From an uncultured Pelagibacteraceae bacterium (GTDB taxonomy: Bacteria; Pseudomonadota; Alphaproteobacteria; Pelagibacterales; Pelagibacteraceae), in the NCBI GenBank assembly GCA_902587755.1, contig CACIMN010000003.1:62001-126000 (forward strand): a stretch of 64,000 bases of DNA, written 5' to 3'. The translations under genes and the position numbers were made by a program. Within the stretch, counting starts at the first letter, position 1; every line of letters starts with the position of its first letter. Below, in pieces: positions 37,620-46,632 of this stretch. The notes beneath the pieces are model-generated. The model was not told where the DNA came from. It saw only the letters and a list, made by a program, of their open reading frames with translations, and made no database searches.

Positions 37620-38951
37620 TTATTTACCTATACAAAAATCGTTGAAAATACTACCTAATATCTCCTCTACATCAACTTTTCCAACAATCATACCTAAATG
37701 TCTAGTAGCTAATCTTAAATCTTCTGCAGCTATATCGAAATCTTCAATTTCTTTTTTTTGATTAAAATTATTTAAATGATCTAAACATTGTTGCAAATGT
37801 TGTCGATGTCTTTCTCTGGTAATTAAAATTTCATCACTTGAAATAAATTTGTTTTTTAAATTATTTTTTATTTTTAAAATTAACTCCTCGATGTTTTTAT
37901 TTTCTTTAATTGAAATTAAAACATGATTTATTTTTTTAATTTCTCGATTAATATCTTTTTCTAAAAGATCTGATTTATTTATAACTAATATTGCATTTTC
38001 ATCTAACAAACCCTCCAAAACCTCAGTAAAATCAGGGCTTTTTGCATCAATCACGACAAGCTTTAAGTCTGCTTCTTCTGCTCTATTAAGGGATAATTTA
38101 ATACCTTTCTTTTCTATCTCGTCCTTAGAGTCTCTTATCCCAGCTGTATCAGATATTATTACTGGATAACCATCTATATTAAGATGTGTTTCGATTACGT
38201 CTCTCGTTGTGCCAGCAATTTCGGAAACAATTGCTACATCTCGATTAGATAAATGATTCATCAGGCTAGATTTTCCAGCATTTGTTGGGCCAAGAATTGC
38301 AATTTTGAATCCCTCTCTAATTCTTTCTCCAACTTTTTGATCATTTAATATTTTTTTAATTTTATTTATTACCTCATTAGAACTTTTTTTAATTTCATTT
38401 AAAACATTATTTGGCAAATCTTCATCTGGAAAATCTATTTTAGCTTCAACATGTGATAAAATTTTCAAAAGTTTTTCTCTTAAAAAATTAAATTGGTCTG
38501 CTGATTTTCCATTCATAATTTTAATTGCTTGTTGTCTTTGGATTTCTGTTTCTGAAGAAATTAAATCAGCAATACTTTCTGCTTTAAGTAAATTTATTTT
38601 TCCATTTTGAAAAGCAAGTTTCGTAAATTCACCCGGTTCAGCCAATCTGCAATTTTTAATTTTCGAAATAGAGGAGTGCAGGGCATCTATTACGGCTTTA
38701 CTACCATGAACCTGAATTTCAGCCATATCTTCACCTGTGTAGCTCTGAGGTCCAGGAAACCATATTATTATTCCTTCATCAATAGGCTCAGAAGTGTTAA
38801 TTTTATTGACTTTTCTTAGGCATGCTTTTCTTGGCTCAGGGGGCTCTTTGCCAGTGAGCAATCTAATAACATCGGACGTTTCTTTACCAGAAACCCTTAT
38901 TACTGCAACACCAGATATTCCTGGTCCACTTGACAATGCATATATAGCCAT
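37620..38951 (-). CDS. mnmE: tRNA modification GTPase MnmE (TrmE)
   Basis: Partner of MnmG in U34 modification. The N-terminal formyl-THF-binding domain is followed by a helical domain with an inserted G domain: P-loop GPTNAGKSSLMN, switch region GTTRDVIET, DTAGIRD and NKSD. The protein ends in CIGK, the conserved C-terminal CxGK with the catalytic Cys. The 443-residue length is normal. Its 5' neighbour in many relatives is rho; here a sulfotransferase gene is interposed in the opposite direction. Confidence 0.98.
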   Translation of the reverse strand: MAIYALSSGPGISGVAVIRVSGKETSDVIRLLTGKEPPEPRKACLRKVNKINTSEPIDEGIIIWFPGPQSYTGEDMAEIQVHGSKAVIDALHSSISKIKNCRLAEPGEFTKLAFQNGKINLLKAESIADLISSETEIQRQQAIKIMNGKSADQFNFLREKLLKILSHVEAKIDFPDEDLPNNVLNEIKKSSNEVINKIKKILNDQKVGERIREGFKIAILGPTNAGKSSLMNHLSNRDVAIVSEIAGTTRDVIETHLNIDGYPVIISDTAGIRDSKDEIEKKGIKLSLNRAEEADLKLVVIDAKSPDFTEVLEGLLDENAILVINKSDLLEKDINREIKKINHVLISIKENKNIEELILKIKNNLKNKFISSDEILITRERHRQHLQQCLDHLNNFNQKKEIEDFDIAAEDLRLATRHLGMIVGKVDVEEILGSIFNDFCIGK

Positions 38952-38995
38952 TGGAAGAGTATAGCTTCTAATTTAAATTTGTGTAAAAATTAATT

Positions 38996-39832
38996 ATGAT
39001 TATTTGGCTAGCCTCTTATCCAAAAAGTGGAAATACATGGGTACGAATATTTCTGTCCTATATGCTCTCAAATGAAAAAAACATGGATATAAATAGAACA
39101 AAAATTTATCAATTTCCTAGAAGATTAAACTTTGAGGGAATTAGCAAAAATATTGATGATGGTAATGAGTTTGTAAAAAATTGTATTCACGCTCAATCTA
39201 AAATAAATTTGGACAATAAGTATAAAATTTTTAAAACTCATAATGCATTCTGGAAAAATGGAAATTATTCATTTACTGATTTAGAAAATACAATTGGTTG
39301 CATATATATTGTAAGAGACCCTAGGAACATTATCACATCTATTAAAAATTATTATGATTTTAAAAGTTATGAAGAGGCATTAAAGTTTTTAAGGGATGAC
39401 AAAAATATTATTGGAACTCTTCACAAAGTTAGACAGGGTAATGATTTGCCAACAATTATCTCCTCATGGAAAAATCACTACAATTCTTGGAAAAAGTTAA
39501 AAACTAATTATTTGTTAATTAAATATGAAGATATGTTGGTTGACCCTAGAAAAGAATTTTTGAAAATTATTAATTTTATTAAAAAAATCTCAAACATTGT
39601 GTTTGACGATTTTAGAATTGATAATGCTATTTCATTGTGTGAATTTAAAAATTTACAAGGTATTGAAAATAAAGACGGTTTTATTGAGGCTTCAAAGGAT
39701 AGATTGGGAAATTCAATTAAATTCTTTAATCTCGGTTCAGAAAATAAATGGCAAAATTTGCTTAACAAACAAATTATTGAAAATATAGAAACCAGTTTTA
39801 AAGAAGAAATGACTGAACTAAAATATCTCTAG
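38996..39832 (+). CDS. Sulfotransferase-domain protein, subgroup A
   Basis: A predicted PAPS-dependent sulfotransferase of 278 residues. The 5'-phosphosulfate-binding loop is IWLASYPKSGNTWVRIFL at the extreme N-terminus, the KTHNA segment follows near residue 81, and the 3'-phosphate-binding motif is CIYIVRDPRNIITSI. SSWKNHYNSWK and LLIKYEDML are typical of the Sulfotransfer_1 family. It ends EEMTELKYL, like the paralogues in this window. No signal peptide, so it is probably cytosolic. Acceptor unknown. The gene sits alone on the plus strand between mnmE and rho, both on the minus strand. Confidence 0.87.
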   Translation: MIIWLASYPKSGNTWVRIFLSYMLSNEKNMDINRTKIYQFPRRLNFEGISKNIDDGNEFVKNCIHAQSKINLDNKYKIFKTHNAFWKNGNYSFTDLENTIGCIYIVRDPRNIITSIKNYYDFKSYEEALKFLRDDKNIIGTLHKVRQGNDLPTIISSWKNHYNSWKKLKTNYLLIKYEDMLVDPRKEFLKIINFIKKISNIVFDDFRIDNAISLCEFKNLQGIENKDGFIEASKDRLGNSIKFFNLGSENKWQNLLNKQIIENIETSFKEEMTELKYL

Positions 39833-39835
39833 AAC

Positions 39836-41104
39836 CTAAGCGGGCTTGTTCATTGAGTTAAAAAATTCAGCATTATTTTTTGTATCTTTTAATTTTGAGT
39901 TTATAAACTCAATAGCATCCATAGTTCCCATTGGTGCAATTATTCTTCTAAGCACGTTCATTTTTTGTAAATCATTTTTATCAAACAATAATTCTTCTCT
40001 TCTTGTTCCTGATTTTGTTATATCAATTGCTGGGTATATTCTTTTATCCGCAATTTTTCTATCAAGTATTGTTTCACTATTACCTGTCCCTTTAAATTCC
40101 TCAAATATTACCTCATCCATTCTGCTACCTGTATCAATTAAAGCTGTAGAAATAATTGTTAATGAACCACCTTCTTCAATATTTCTTGCTGCACCAAAAA
40201 ATCTTTTGGGTCTCTGTAGTGCATTTGCATCCACACCTCCAGTAAGCACCTTACCAGAACTTGGTATTACAGCATTATATGCTCTTCCTAACCTTGTAAT
40301 TGAATCTAATAATATAATAACATCCTTTTTGTGCTCGGTTAGTCTTTTGGCTTTTTCTATAACCATTTCAGCTACTGCTACGTGCCTTTGAGCCGGTTCA
40401 TCAAAAGTAGAACTAATTACTTCGCCTTTTACAGTTCTTTGCATGTCTGTTACTTCTTCTGGACGTTCATCAATCAATAACACCATAAGATAACATTCGG
40501 GATAATTTTTGGCTATGGAGTTTGCTATGCTTTGCAAAATCATTGTTTTTCCAGCTTTAGGTGGCGAAATAATTATAGATCTTTGTCCTTTACCAATTGG
40601 GCTAACTAGATCAATTAGTCTAGGAGTTAAATCTTGTTTTTTTTCAACTTTGGTTGTTTCAACTTCCATGACCAATTGTTTATTTGGATAAAGGGGCGTT
40701 AAGTTATCGAATGCAATTTTATGTCTTGCTTTTTCTGGTTCTTCAAAATTTATCTTGCTAACCTGTAATAATGCAAAATATCTTTCTCCTTCTTTTGGAG
40801 CTCTAACTGGTCCTTCAACTGTGTCTCCAGTTCTCAAACCAAATTTTCTAATTTGACTCGGGCTCACATAAATATCATCTGGTCCTGGAAGATAATTTGA
40901 CTCCATTGCCCTTAAAAAACCAAAGCCATCTTGTAATAATTGCAAAACACCCACACCAGTAATTTCTTCTTTTTCGGCAACTTTTTTTAAAATAGCAAAA
41001 AGTATTTCTTGTTTTCTTAATGTGCTTGCATTTTCTATACCAAGTTCTTCAGCTTGCGTAATAAGCTGCTCGGATGATTTAAGTTTTAGTTCTTGGATAT
41101 TCAT
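39836..41104 (-). CDS. rho: Transcription termination factor Rho
   Basis: A hexameric RNA helicase that terminates untranslated transcripts. The N-terminal Rho_N and cold-shock-like RNA-binding domain ([30 protein letters not shown]) is followed by the ATPase domain: Walker [11 protein letters not shown], Walker B with [17 protein letters not shown]-loop and R-loop segments ([36 protein letters not shown] split here). The 422-residue length is normal, with no long disordered insertion. It has its own short leader with a promoter and palindrome upstream. Confidence 0.98.
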   Translation of the reverse strand: MNIQELKLKSSEQLITQAEELGIENASTLRKQEILFAILKKVAEKEEITGVGVLQLLQDGFGFLRAMESNYLPGPDDIYVSPSQIRKFGLRTGDTVEGPVRAPKEGERYFALLQVSKINFEEPEKARHKIAFDNLTPLYPNKQLVMEVETTKVEKKQDLTPRLIDLVSPIGKGQRSIIISPPKAGKTMILQSIANSIAKNYPECYLMVLLIDERPEEVTDMQRTVKGEVISSTFDEPAQRHVAVAEMVIEKAKRLTEHKKDVIILLDSITRLGRAYNAVIPSSGKVLTGGVDANALQRPKRFFGAARNIEEGGSLTIISTALIDTGSRMDEVIFEEFKGTGNSETILDRKIADKRIYPAIDITKSGTRREELLFDKNDLQKMNVLRRIIAPMGTMDAIEFINSKLKDTKNNAEFFNSMNKPA

Positions 41105-41115
41105 GATTAGTTTTT

Positions 41116-41168
41116 TGATAAGGACTTATCAGTTAGAAGTAATATATATGCTACAATCGTTTTTTCAA
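41116..41168 (-). promoter_or_regulatory. rho promoter and leader palindrome
   Basis: On the minus strand TTGAAA (41168-41163) and TATATT (41146-41141) are 16 bases apart, a good sigma70-type match. TGATAAG-ga-CTTATCA (41116-41131), a perfect 7-bp inverted repeat, lies at the predicted transcription start and 11 bases before the rho ATG (41104). It could be an operator or a small leader structure for rho autoregulation. Confidence 0.5.
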
Positions 41169-41170
41169 CC

Positions 41171-41605
41171 CTAGATTGGCTTAAAAATAGCCAAAAATAC
41201 AACAATAATCAAAATTACCGTTGGTATTTCGTTAATAATCCTAAAAAATTTTGCCGATCTTGTGTTTGTGGAATTTTTTAAAGCAGCAAGACATCTTCCT
41301 AAATAGTCATTATATGCTGATAGCAATATCATTAAAACAATCTTTATTTGAAACCATAATTGAGAGAAAATTTCTAACCCATTCAGATAGATTAATACCA
41401 ATCCAAAAATCCAAGTAAAAATCATTGCTGGTCGCATAATGTAAAAAAATAACCTTTTTTCCATTACCTCAAATATATCGGTTGCTTCTTTTTTCTCGTT
41501 ATTTTCAACATGATAAACAAAAATTCTTGGGAGATACAAAAGACCAGCCATCCAAGAAACAACCGCGATTAGATGTAAAGATTTAAATAATAAATACAAA
41601 TTCAT
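41171..41605 (-). CDS. hemJ: Protoporphyrinogen IX oxidase HemJ-type membrane protein
   Basis: A 144-residue four-helix membrane protein of the HemJ/CopD-like family, which oxidises protoporphyrinogen IX in bacteria lacking HemG/HemY. Conserved His and Arg positions are visible in FKSLHLIAVVSWMAGLLYLPRIFVYH and YIMRPAMIFTWIFGL. It is adjacent to hemH and hemE, forming a late haem-biosynthesis cluster of successive pathway steps (HemE, HemJ, HemH). Confidence 0.92.
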   Translation of the reverse strand: MNLYLLFKSLHLIAVVSWMAGLLYLPRIFVYHVENNEKKEATDIFEVMEKRLFFYIMRPAMIFTWIFGLVLIYLNGLEIFSQLWFQIKIVLMILLSAYNDYLGRCLAALKNSTNTRSAKFFRIINEIPTVILIIVVFLAIFKPI

Positions 41606-41608
41606 ATA

Positions 41609-42604
41609 TTAGATATTTCTTTCAATTAAGGACTTCAGCAAGATGATGTGATCATCATTATCATTTAAGCAGGGAATCATATCAAAATTTTTTCCTCCTG
41701 ATTTAATAAAGCTTTCTTTGCCTTGAATTAAAATTTCCTCCAAGGTTTCTACACAATCAGATGAAAAGCCTGGACAAATTGTAAGAACATTTTTAACCCC
41801 ATCTTTAGGTAAACTTTCTAGAGTTTTATCGGTATAGGGTTTAAGCCATTCTTGTGGGCCAAACCTAGACTGAAATGTGGTTTTAATTTCAATTGAATTA
41901 TATTTTTCTGAAATTAACCTTGTAGTTTTATGACAATAACAATGATAAGGATCTCCTTTATCAAAATATTTTTTTGGTATGCCATGATAAGAAGCTATTA
42001 TTAAATCGGGTTTCCAATTTATTTCATTGATCTTTCTGTTGATGGAATTAACAAGTGCATCGATATAAAGCGGATCAGACTCATAATGTGGTATTATTTT
42101 CAAAGAAGGTTGCCATCTCATTTTCATTAAAGATCTGTAAACTTCGTCACAAACTGTTGCCGTTGTAGCTGCCGCATATTGTGGATAGAGAGGTAGTATC
42201 ACTAAATTTTCACAACCCATTTCATGTAATTTATGAATCTTGCTTTTAATGCTTGGATTTCCATACCTCATTGCAAAATCTATGACAATATTTTCTTTTG
42301 ATAAAAATTTTGAAATTTTTTCACTTTGCTTTTTTGTATAAAAAAGAAGTGGAGAAATATTTTCACCTTTCATCCAAATTTTTTTGTAAGCTTTTGCAGT
42401 TTTAGAGGGTCTAAAATTTAAAATAAACAAATTTAAAATTATCTGCCAAATTACAGGGTTTACCTCGATTATCCTTCTATCAGAAAGAAACTCTTTTAAA
42501 TATTTTCTTATATCAAACCAACTAGTAGAGTCGGGTGTGCCTAAATTAATTAAAAGAACGCCTGTTTTTCCATATTTTATAGGAGGGTGATATTTATCAA
42601 TCAT
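41609..42604 (-). CDS. hemH: Ferrochelatase
   Basis: It inserts ferrous iron into protoporphyrin IX, the last step of haem synthesis. Signatures are GVLLINLGTPDS near the N-terminus, LPLYPQYAAATTATV, the catalytic His in IASYHGIPKKYFDKGDPY, and the C-terminal acidic helix ICPGFSSDCVETLEEI. The 331-residue length is normal. It abuts hemE and lies 3 bases before hemJ. Confidence 0.97.
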   Translation of the reverse strand: MIDKYHPPIKYGKTGVLLINLGTPDSTSWFDIRKYLKEFLSDRRIIEVNPVIWQIILNLFILNFRPSKTAKAYKKIWMKGENISPLLFYTKKQSEKISKFLSKENIVIDFAMRYGNPSIKSKIHKLHEMGCENLVILPLYPQYAAATTATVCDEVYRSLMKMRWQPSLKIIPHYESDPLYIDALVNSINRKINEINWKPDLIIASYHGIPKKYFDKGDPYHCYCHKTTRLISEKYNSIEIKTTFQSRFGPQEWLKPYTDKTLESLPKDGVKNVLTICPGFSSDCVETLEEILIQGKESFIKSGGKNFDMIPCLNDNDDHIILLKSLIERNI

Positions 42605-43606
42605 TTAATAATTTTTTACAATTTTTATAATATTTTCTACCATTATCGGATTAGTTTCAGGCAAAATTCCATGACCAAGATTAAAAATATATGGATGATC
42701 CTTAAAAATTTCTAGATATTTAGAGGCTTCTTTTTTTAAATTTTCATAATCAGTTAAAAGTATTTTGGGGTCTAGGCCGCCTTGTACAGGTATTTTAATA
42801 TCTTTTATTATTTTTTTCGGATCGACATTATAATCAATACTAACAGCATCAGGTTTAACAATATCACAAAATTCCTTATAATTTTTTATTTCTCTTGGAA
42901 AGCATATCACTGGTACATTTAAAGATTTTACGAAATTTACCAAACTTAAAGTTGGAGTATAAATATAATTTGGTAAATCTTTTTCTTCCAATAAACCTGC
43001 CCAACTATCGAAGATTTGAATTATATTTGCACCGTTTTCAATTTGATTTTTAATATGAACTTTTAAAAATTTTTCAATAATTAATAAAATTCTATTTATT
43101 AGAAAATTGTCTTTGAAAAAATCCTTTTTTAAATTCTTTTTAGGTGATTGTTGATTAATCATATAAACTAACAGCGTCCATGGAGCTCCAACAAATCCAA
43201 TAGTATTTTTGCCATTTAAATCTGGATTTAAGCTAACTTTTTTTATTGCTTTATAAACACGATGAATTTTTTCAACAAAATCAATTTCATCAACCTTTGC
43301 AATTTCATTTAAATTTAATTCTCCCAGTCTAGGTCCAAAATTTTTTTCAAATTTAACCTTTTGACCCAAACCATATGGTAACATCAAAATATCTGAAAAT
43401 ATTATTGCAGCATCCAGATTAAATCTCTTTAAAGGTTGTAGAGTTATTTCCGAAGACAAATCGTCATTTAAACACAGATTAATAAAATTAGGATTTTCTT
43501 TTCTAATTTCTCTAAATTCTGGTAAATATCTTCCTGCTTGTCTCATAATCCATATTGGATTAAATGAAGTATCTTTATTAATTATTACTTTATCTAATGG
43601 TTTCAT
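42605..43606 (-). CDS. hemE: Uroporphyrinogen decarboxylase
   Basis: It converts uroporphyrinogen III to coproporphyrinogen III. Diagnostic sequences: PIWIMRQAGRYLPEFRE near the N-terminus, GFVGAPWTLLVYMI, IIQIFDSWAGLL and NLGHGILPETNP. The 333-residue length is normal. The gene abuts hemH and forms the left border of the putative replication origin, a location conserved in Caulobacter and Rickettsia. Confidence 0.97.
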   Translation of the reverse strand: MKPLDKVIINKDTSFNPIWIMRQAGRYLPEFREIRKENPNFINLCLNDDLSSEITLQPLKRFNLDAAIIFSDILMLPYGLGQKVKFEKNFGPRLGELNLNEIAKVDEIDFVEKIHRVYKAIKKVSLNPDLNGKNTIGFVGAPWTLLVYMINQQSPKKNLKKDFFKDNFLINRILLIIEKFLKVHIKNQIENGANIIQIFDSWAGLLEEKDLPNYIYTPTLSLVNFVKSLNVPVICFPREIKNYKEFCDIVKPDAVSIDYNVDPKKIIKDIKIPVQGGLDPKILLTDYENLKKEASKYLEIFKDHPYIFNLGHGILPETNPIMVENIIKIVKNY

Positions 43607-43872
43607 AAATAATCTTTATTAATTATTGTAGTTGTATTATATCCTGTGAATAAAGATGATTACTTTTTATTAACATTATTTTCACAGTTTACTAACATCA
43701 TGTTTAACTAAAATTGTTTAAAATGAAGCTTTTTTCGATATATTGTTTTTGTGGATTGTTTTAAGCTATTTAATATTATTGTTGATAAAGACTAGATTTT
43801 ACAAGCTTAGTTTGAAAAATATTTAATTATGTAAAATATCTAAAATAATACAAATTTATTAACCGTTTATTC
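43607..43872. other. Putative chromosomal replication origin (oriC)
   Basis: A 266-base, very A+T-rich gap between divergently transcribed hemE and ppsR, the conserved oriC location described for alphaproteobacteria. DnaA-box candidates against TTWTNCACA are TGTGAATAA (43645-43653, exact on the minus strand), ATTTTCACA (43678-43686, one mismatch), TGTTGATAA (43780-43788, one mismatch) and TGTGGATTG (43750-43758, two mismatches). The stretch from about 43815 to 43865 is almost pure A+T and could be the unwinding element. No gene is visible. Coding strand bias switches here. parABS lies within 10 kb. Confidence 0.65.
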
Positions 43873-44700
43873 ATGAAAAATACATATAAAATATATTTAA
43901 TATCAGACTCAACTGGGGAAACTCTTGATAGAATTTTTCTTGCACTAAAGGCTCAATTTTTAAACATAGAGTATAAAGTTCGTTCATATTCATTTACACG
44001 TACAGAAAATCAAATTTTAAAAATTCTGGAAGATGCAGAACAAAATAAAAATTCAATCATTTTATACACCATTGTTGATAACAACTTGGCTAAATATTTA
44101 GCAAAGGTAAGTGAAAATAAAAATATCCCTTGTTTTGGCGTTTTGGGTAATTTAATTTTAAATTTTTCTAAAATACTAAATCAAAAAGCAACCCATGAAC
44201 CAAGCGGCCAACATATATTAAACGAGGAATACTATGATAGAATTGAAGCAATTCAATTTACAATGAATCATGATGATGGAAATTTAATAACTGAAATTGA
44301 AAAATCAGATATAATACTTGTAGGCGTTAGTAGAACAAGCAAAACCCCAACCTCTATATATCTTGCAAACAAAGGTTTCAAAACATCCAATATTCCTTTG
44401 GTAAATGAAAATTCATTGCCGGAAAAACTTAAACAAAATCCACAAATGACTTGTGTTGTAGGATTAAGCACAGAGCCGGAAAGATTGGCTGATTTAAGAA
44501 AAAACAGGATGAACTCACTTAGAGAAACGGAAAATATTACATATACAAATTTAGACAATATTAAAAAAGAGGTTTTAGATGCAAAAAAAACATTTCAAAA
44601 ATACAAATGGCCTCTTATAGACGTGACAAGGAAATCTGTAGAAGAAACCGCAGCATCAATTATTAAAATACATGAAATATATCTAAATAATGCAAAATAA
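43873..44700 (+). CDS. PpsR-type kinase/pyrophosphorylase (DUF299)
   Basis: A bifunctional regulatory protein that phosphorylates and dephosphorylates PEP synthase or pyruvate phosphate dikinase. The 275 residues contain YLISDSTGETLDRI, PSGQHILNEEYYDRIEAIQFTMNHDDG split over two stretches, a P-loop GVSRTSKTPTSIYLA and the late DVTRKSVEETAASI. It is the homologue of the gene next to the Caulobacter and Rickettsia origins. Which of the two enzymes is regulated cannot be told, since neither is in this window. It overlaps maf by 11 bases. Confidence 0.93.
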   Translation: MKNTYKIYLISDSTGETLDRIFLALKAQFLNIEYKVRSYSFTRTENQILKILEDAEQNKNSIILYTIVDNNLAKYLAKVSENKNIPCFGVLGNLILNFSKILNQKATHEPSGQHILNEEYYDRIEAIQFTMNHDDGNLITEIEKSDIILVGVSRTSKTPTSIYLANKGFKTSNIPLVNENSLPEKLKQNPQMTCVVGLSTEPERLADLRKNRMNSLRETENITYTNLDNIKKEVLDAKKTFQKYKWPLIDVTRKSVEETAASIIKIHEIYLNNAK

Positions 44701-45280
44701 AATTATTCTTGCTTCTAAAAGCAAAGTTAGAAAAGAAATTTTAGATAAAAATAATATTGAAAGTGTTGTAGAACACTCAAATGTAGATGAAGACATTGTA
44801 AAATTGAATTTAATCAAAGAAAGAGCAACACCAGAAATTATTTCAAAAAATCTAGCAGAACTAAAAGCAAATAAAGTTAGTTTAAAAAATATTGACCATA
44901 TAGTTCTAGGCGCAGACAGTGTTATAGATCTTGATGGCGAACTAATATCAAAACCTGAAAACAGAAAAGAAGCAATTGAAATATTAAAAAAACTTAATGG
45001 TAAATCACATTTTTTGATTAGTTCTGTTTGTATATCGAAAAATGGATCGATGATTTGGAATTATACTGATAAAGCAAAATTAACTATGAAAAATTTTTCC
45101 AAAAATGAATTAGAAGAATATTTATCTAAAATATCCGATGAAACTCTATACGCATATAACGTTTATCAAATTGAAGGTGAGGGAAGAAATTTATTTGCAA
45201 GCATAAGCGGTGATGAAGACACTATAATGGGTTTACCAATTAAAAAAATTAAGGAGTATTTAAAAATTCATGGAGATTAA
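44690..45280 (+). CDS. Maf-family nucleotide pyrophosphatase
   Basis: A nucleoside triphosphate pyrophosphatase (septum-formation/Maf family) that removes non-canonical or modified nucleotides. Motifs: ILASKSKVRKEIL at the N-terminus, VLGADSVIDLDGE with the catalytic Asp, KPENRKEAIEILKKLNGKSH and YAYNVYQIEGEG. The 196-residue length is normal. It is coupled to ppsR and aroE by overlaps (10-11 bases each) in the origin-proximal cluster. Confidence 0.93.
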   Translation: MQNKIILASKSKVRKEILDKNNIESVVEHSNVDEDIVKLNLIKERATPEIISKNLAELKANKVSLKNIDHIVLGADSVIDLDGELISKPENRKEAIEILKKLNGKSHFLISSVCISKNGSMIWNYTDKAKLTMKNFSKNELEEYLSKISDETLYAYNVYQIEGEGRNLFASISGDEDTIMGLPIKKIKEYLKIHGD

Positions 45281-46070
45281 AAGATATTTTGTTATAGGAA
45301 ATCCAATAAATCATTCATTATCACCTAAGCTTCAAAATTATTGGATTAAACAACATAATATTAATGCAGTATACGAAAAGTTAAAACTTGAAGAAAACGA
45401 AATTGAAAGTTTTATCGATAAGATAAGGAACCAAAAGATAGATGGTTGCAATATTACAGTTCCGTTTAAAAAGAAGGTGATCCCTTTTTTAGACAAATTA
45501 AGCTTTGAGGCAGAAAAAACTCAATCTGTAAACACAATCATTAATAATGGTGGAAATTTAATTGGACATAATACAGATATTTATGGTTTTGAAAAAGCAA
45601 TCAAAAGTTTAAATTTTGACATGAAAGGTAAGAAAGTACTAATATTAGGAGCGGGTGGAGTTGTTCCTTCAATTATTTTTGCTCTAAAAAAAATGCAAGC
45701 TTCTCAAATTATACTAACTAACAGAACTAAAAAAAAAGCAGAAGATATAAAAAAACAATTTTATGACCTGGTGTTTATAGACTGGGGGCAAGTAACAGAT
45801 TTTGACGTTGTTATAAACGCCACAAGTCTTGGATTAAACAATGAATTTATCAATTTAGACTTTTCAAATAGTGGGGATAAAAAATTATTTTATGATGTAA
45901 TCTATAACCCAGAAGAAACAAACTTTTTAAAAGAAGGAAAAAAATTAGGAAACCAAACCGAGAATGGGAAATTAATGTTTATATTTCAAGCATTTGAAGC
46001 ATTTAAGCTATGGCATGGAATTGAGCCAAAAATTAGTAGTGGTACACTAGAAATTTTAAATAATGATTAG
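45270..46070 (+). CDS. aroE: Shikimate dehydrogenase (NADP+)
   Basis: It reduces 3-dehydroshikimate in the chorismate pathway. Substrate-binding motif: IGNPINHSLSPKLQN; catalytic region with NITVPFKKKV (Lys) and NTDIYGF (Asp); dinucleotide-binding VLILGAGGVVPSI and TNRTKKKAE. The 266-residue length is normal. The start overlaps maf and the end overlaps coaE by 8 bases. Confidence 0.96.
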   Translation: MEIKRYFVIGNPINHSLSPKLQNYWIKQHNINAVYEKLKLEENEIESFIDKIRNQKIDGCNITVPFKKKVIPFLDKLSFEAEKTQSVNTIINNGGNLIGHNTDIYGFEKAIKSLNFDMKGKKVLILGAGGVVPSIIFALKKMQASQIILTNRTKKKAEDIKKQFYDLVFIDWGQVTDFDVVINATSLGLNNEFINLDFSNSGDKKLFYDVIYNPEETNFLKEGKKLGNQTENGKLMFIFQAFEAFKLWHGIEPKISSGTLEILNND

Positions 46071-46632
46071 AGTAGGAATTTTAGGAAATATAGGTTCTGG
46101 TAAAAGTTATGTTGCTAATCAATTTGGATACCCAGTATTTAATGCAGATCATGAAGTATCAAAACTTTACAAAAAAAATAAAAAGATTTTTTTCAAGTTA
46201 AAAAAAAAGTTACCAAAATATATAAATACCTATCCAATAAATAAAAAACAAATCACAGAAGCAATATTAAGTAATAAGACTAATTTAAAAAAAATAGTTA
46301 ATATTGTCCACAAAGAAGTTAGAAAAAAAATGGAATTATTTATTAAAAAAAATAAAAATAAAAAAATAGTTATTTTGGATATACCACTTTTGTTAGAAAA
46401 TAAAATTAATAGGAAGGGAGATATTTTAATTTTTGTTGATTCAAAAAAAAAAGAAATTGAAAAAAGATTAGTAAGGAGAGAAGACTTTAATCGTAAACTT
46501 TTTTACAAATTTAAAAAAATTCAATATAATTCAAATTATAAAAAAAGAAAGTCACACTTTATAATTAAAAATAATTTCATAAAAAAAAATGTTAACAGAG
46601 ATATTAGAAAAATTTTAAAGGAAATTTTATAA
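46063..46632 (+). CDS. coaE: Dephospho-CoA kinase
   Basis: It catalyses the final step of coenzyme A synthesis. P-loop: GILGNIGSGKSYVANQFG; FNADHEVSKLYK and IVILDIPLLLENKI are the family markers, with VRREDF in the lid region. The 189-residue length is at the short end. The sequence is extremely lysine-rich, reflecting A+T pressure. It is immediately followed by dnaQ. Confidence 0.94.
   Translation: MIRVGILGNIGSGKSYVANQFGYPVFNADHEVSKLYKKNKKIFFKLKKKLPKYINTYPINKKQITEAILSNKTNLKKIVNIVHKEVRKKMELFIKKNKNKKIVILDIPLLLENKINRKGDILIFVDSKKKEIEKRLVRREDFNRKLFYKFKKIQYNSNYKKRKSHFIIKNNFIKKNVNRDIRKILKEIL

Noticed and set aside
43703-43721. CtrA-type TTAA-N7-TTAA site in the putative origin
   Set aside because: The TTAA elements present are separated by 10 bases rather than 7, and TTAA is frequent by chance in such A+T-rich DNA.
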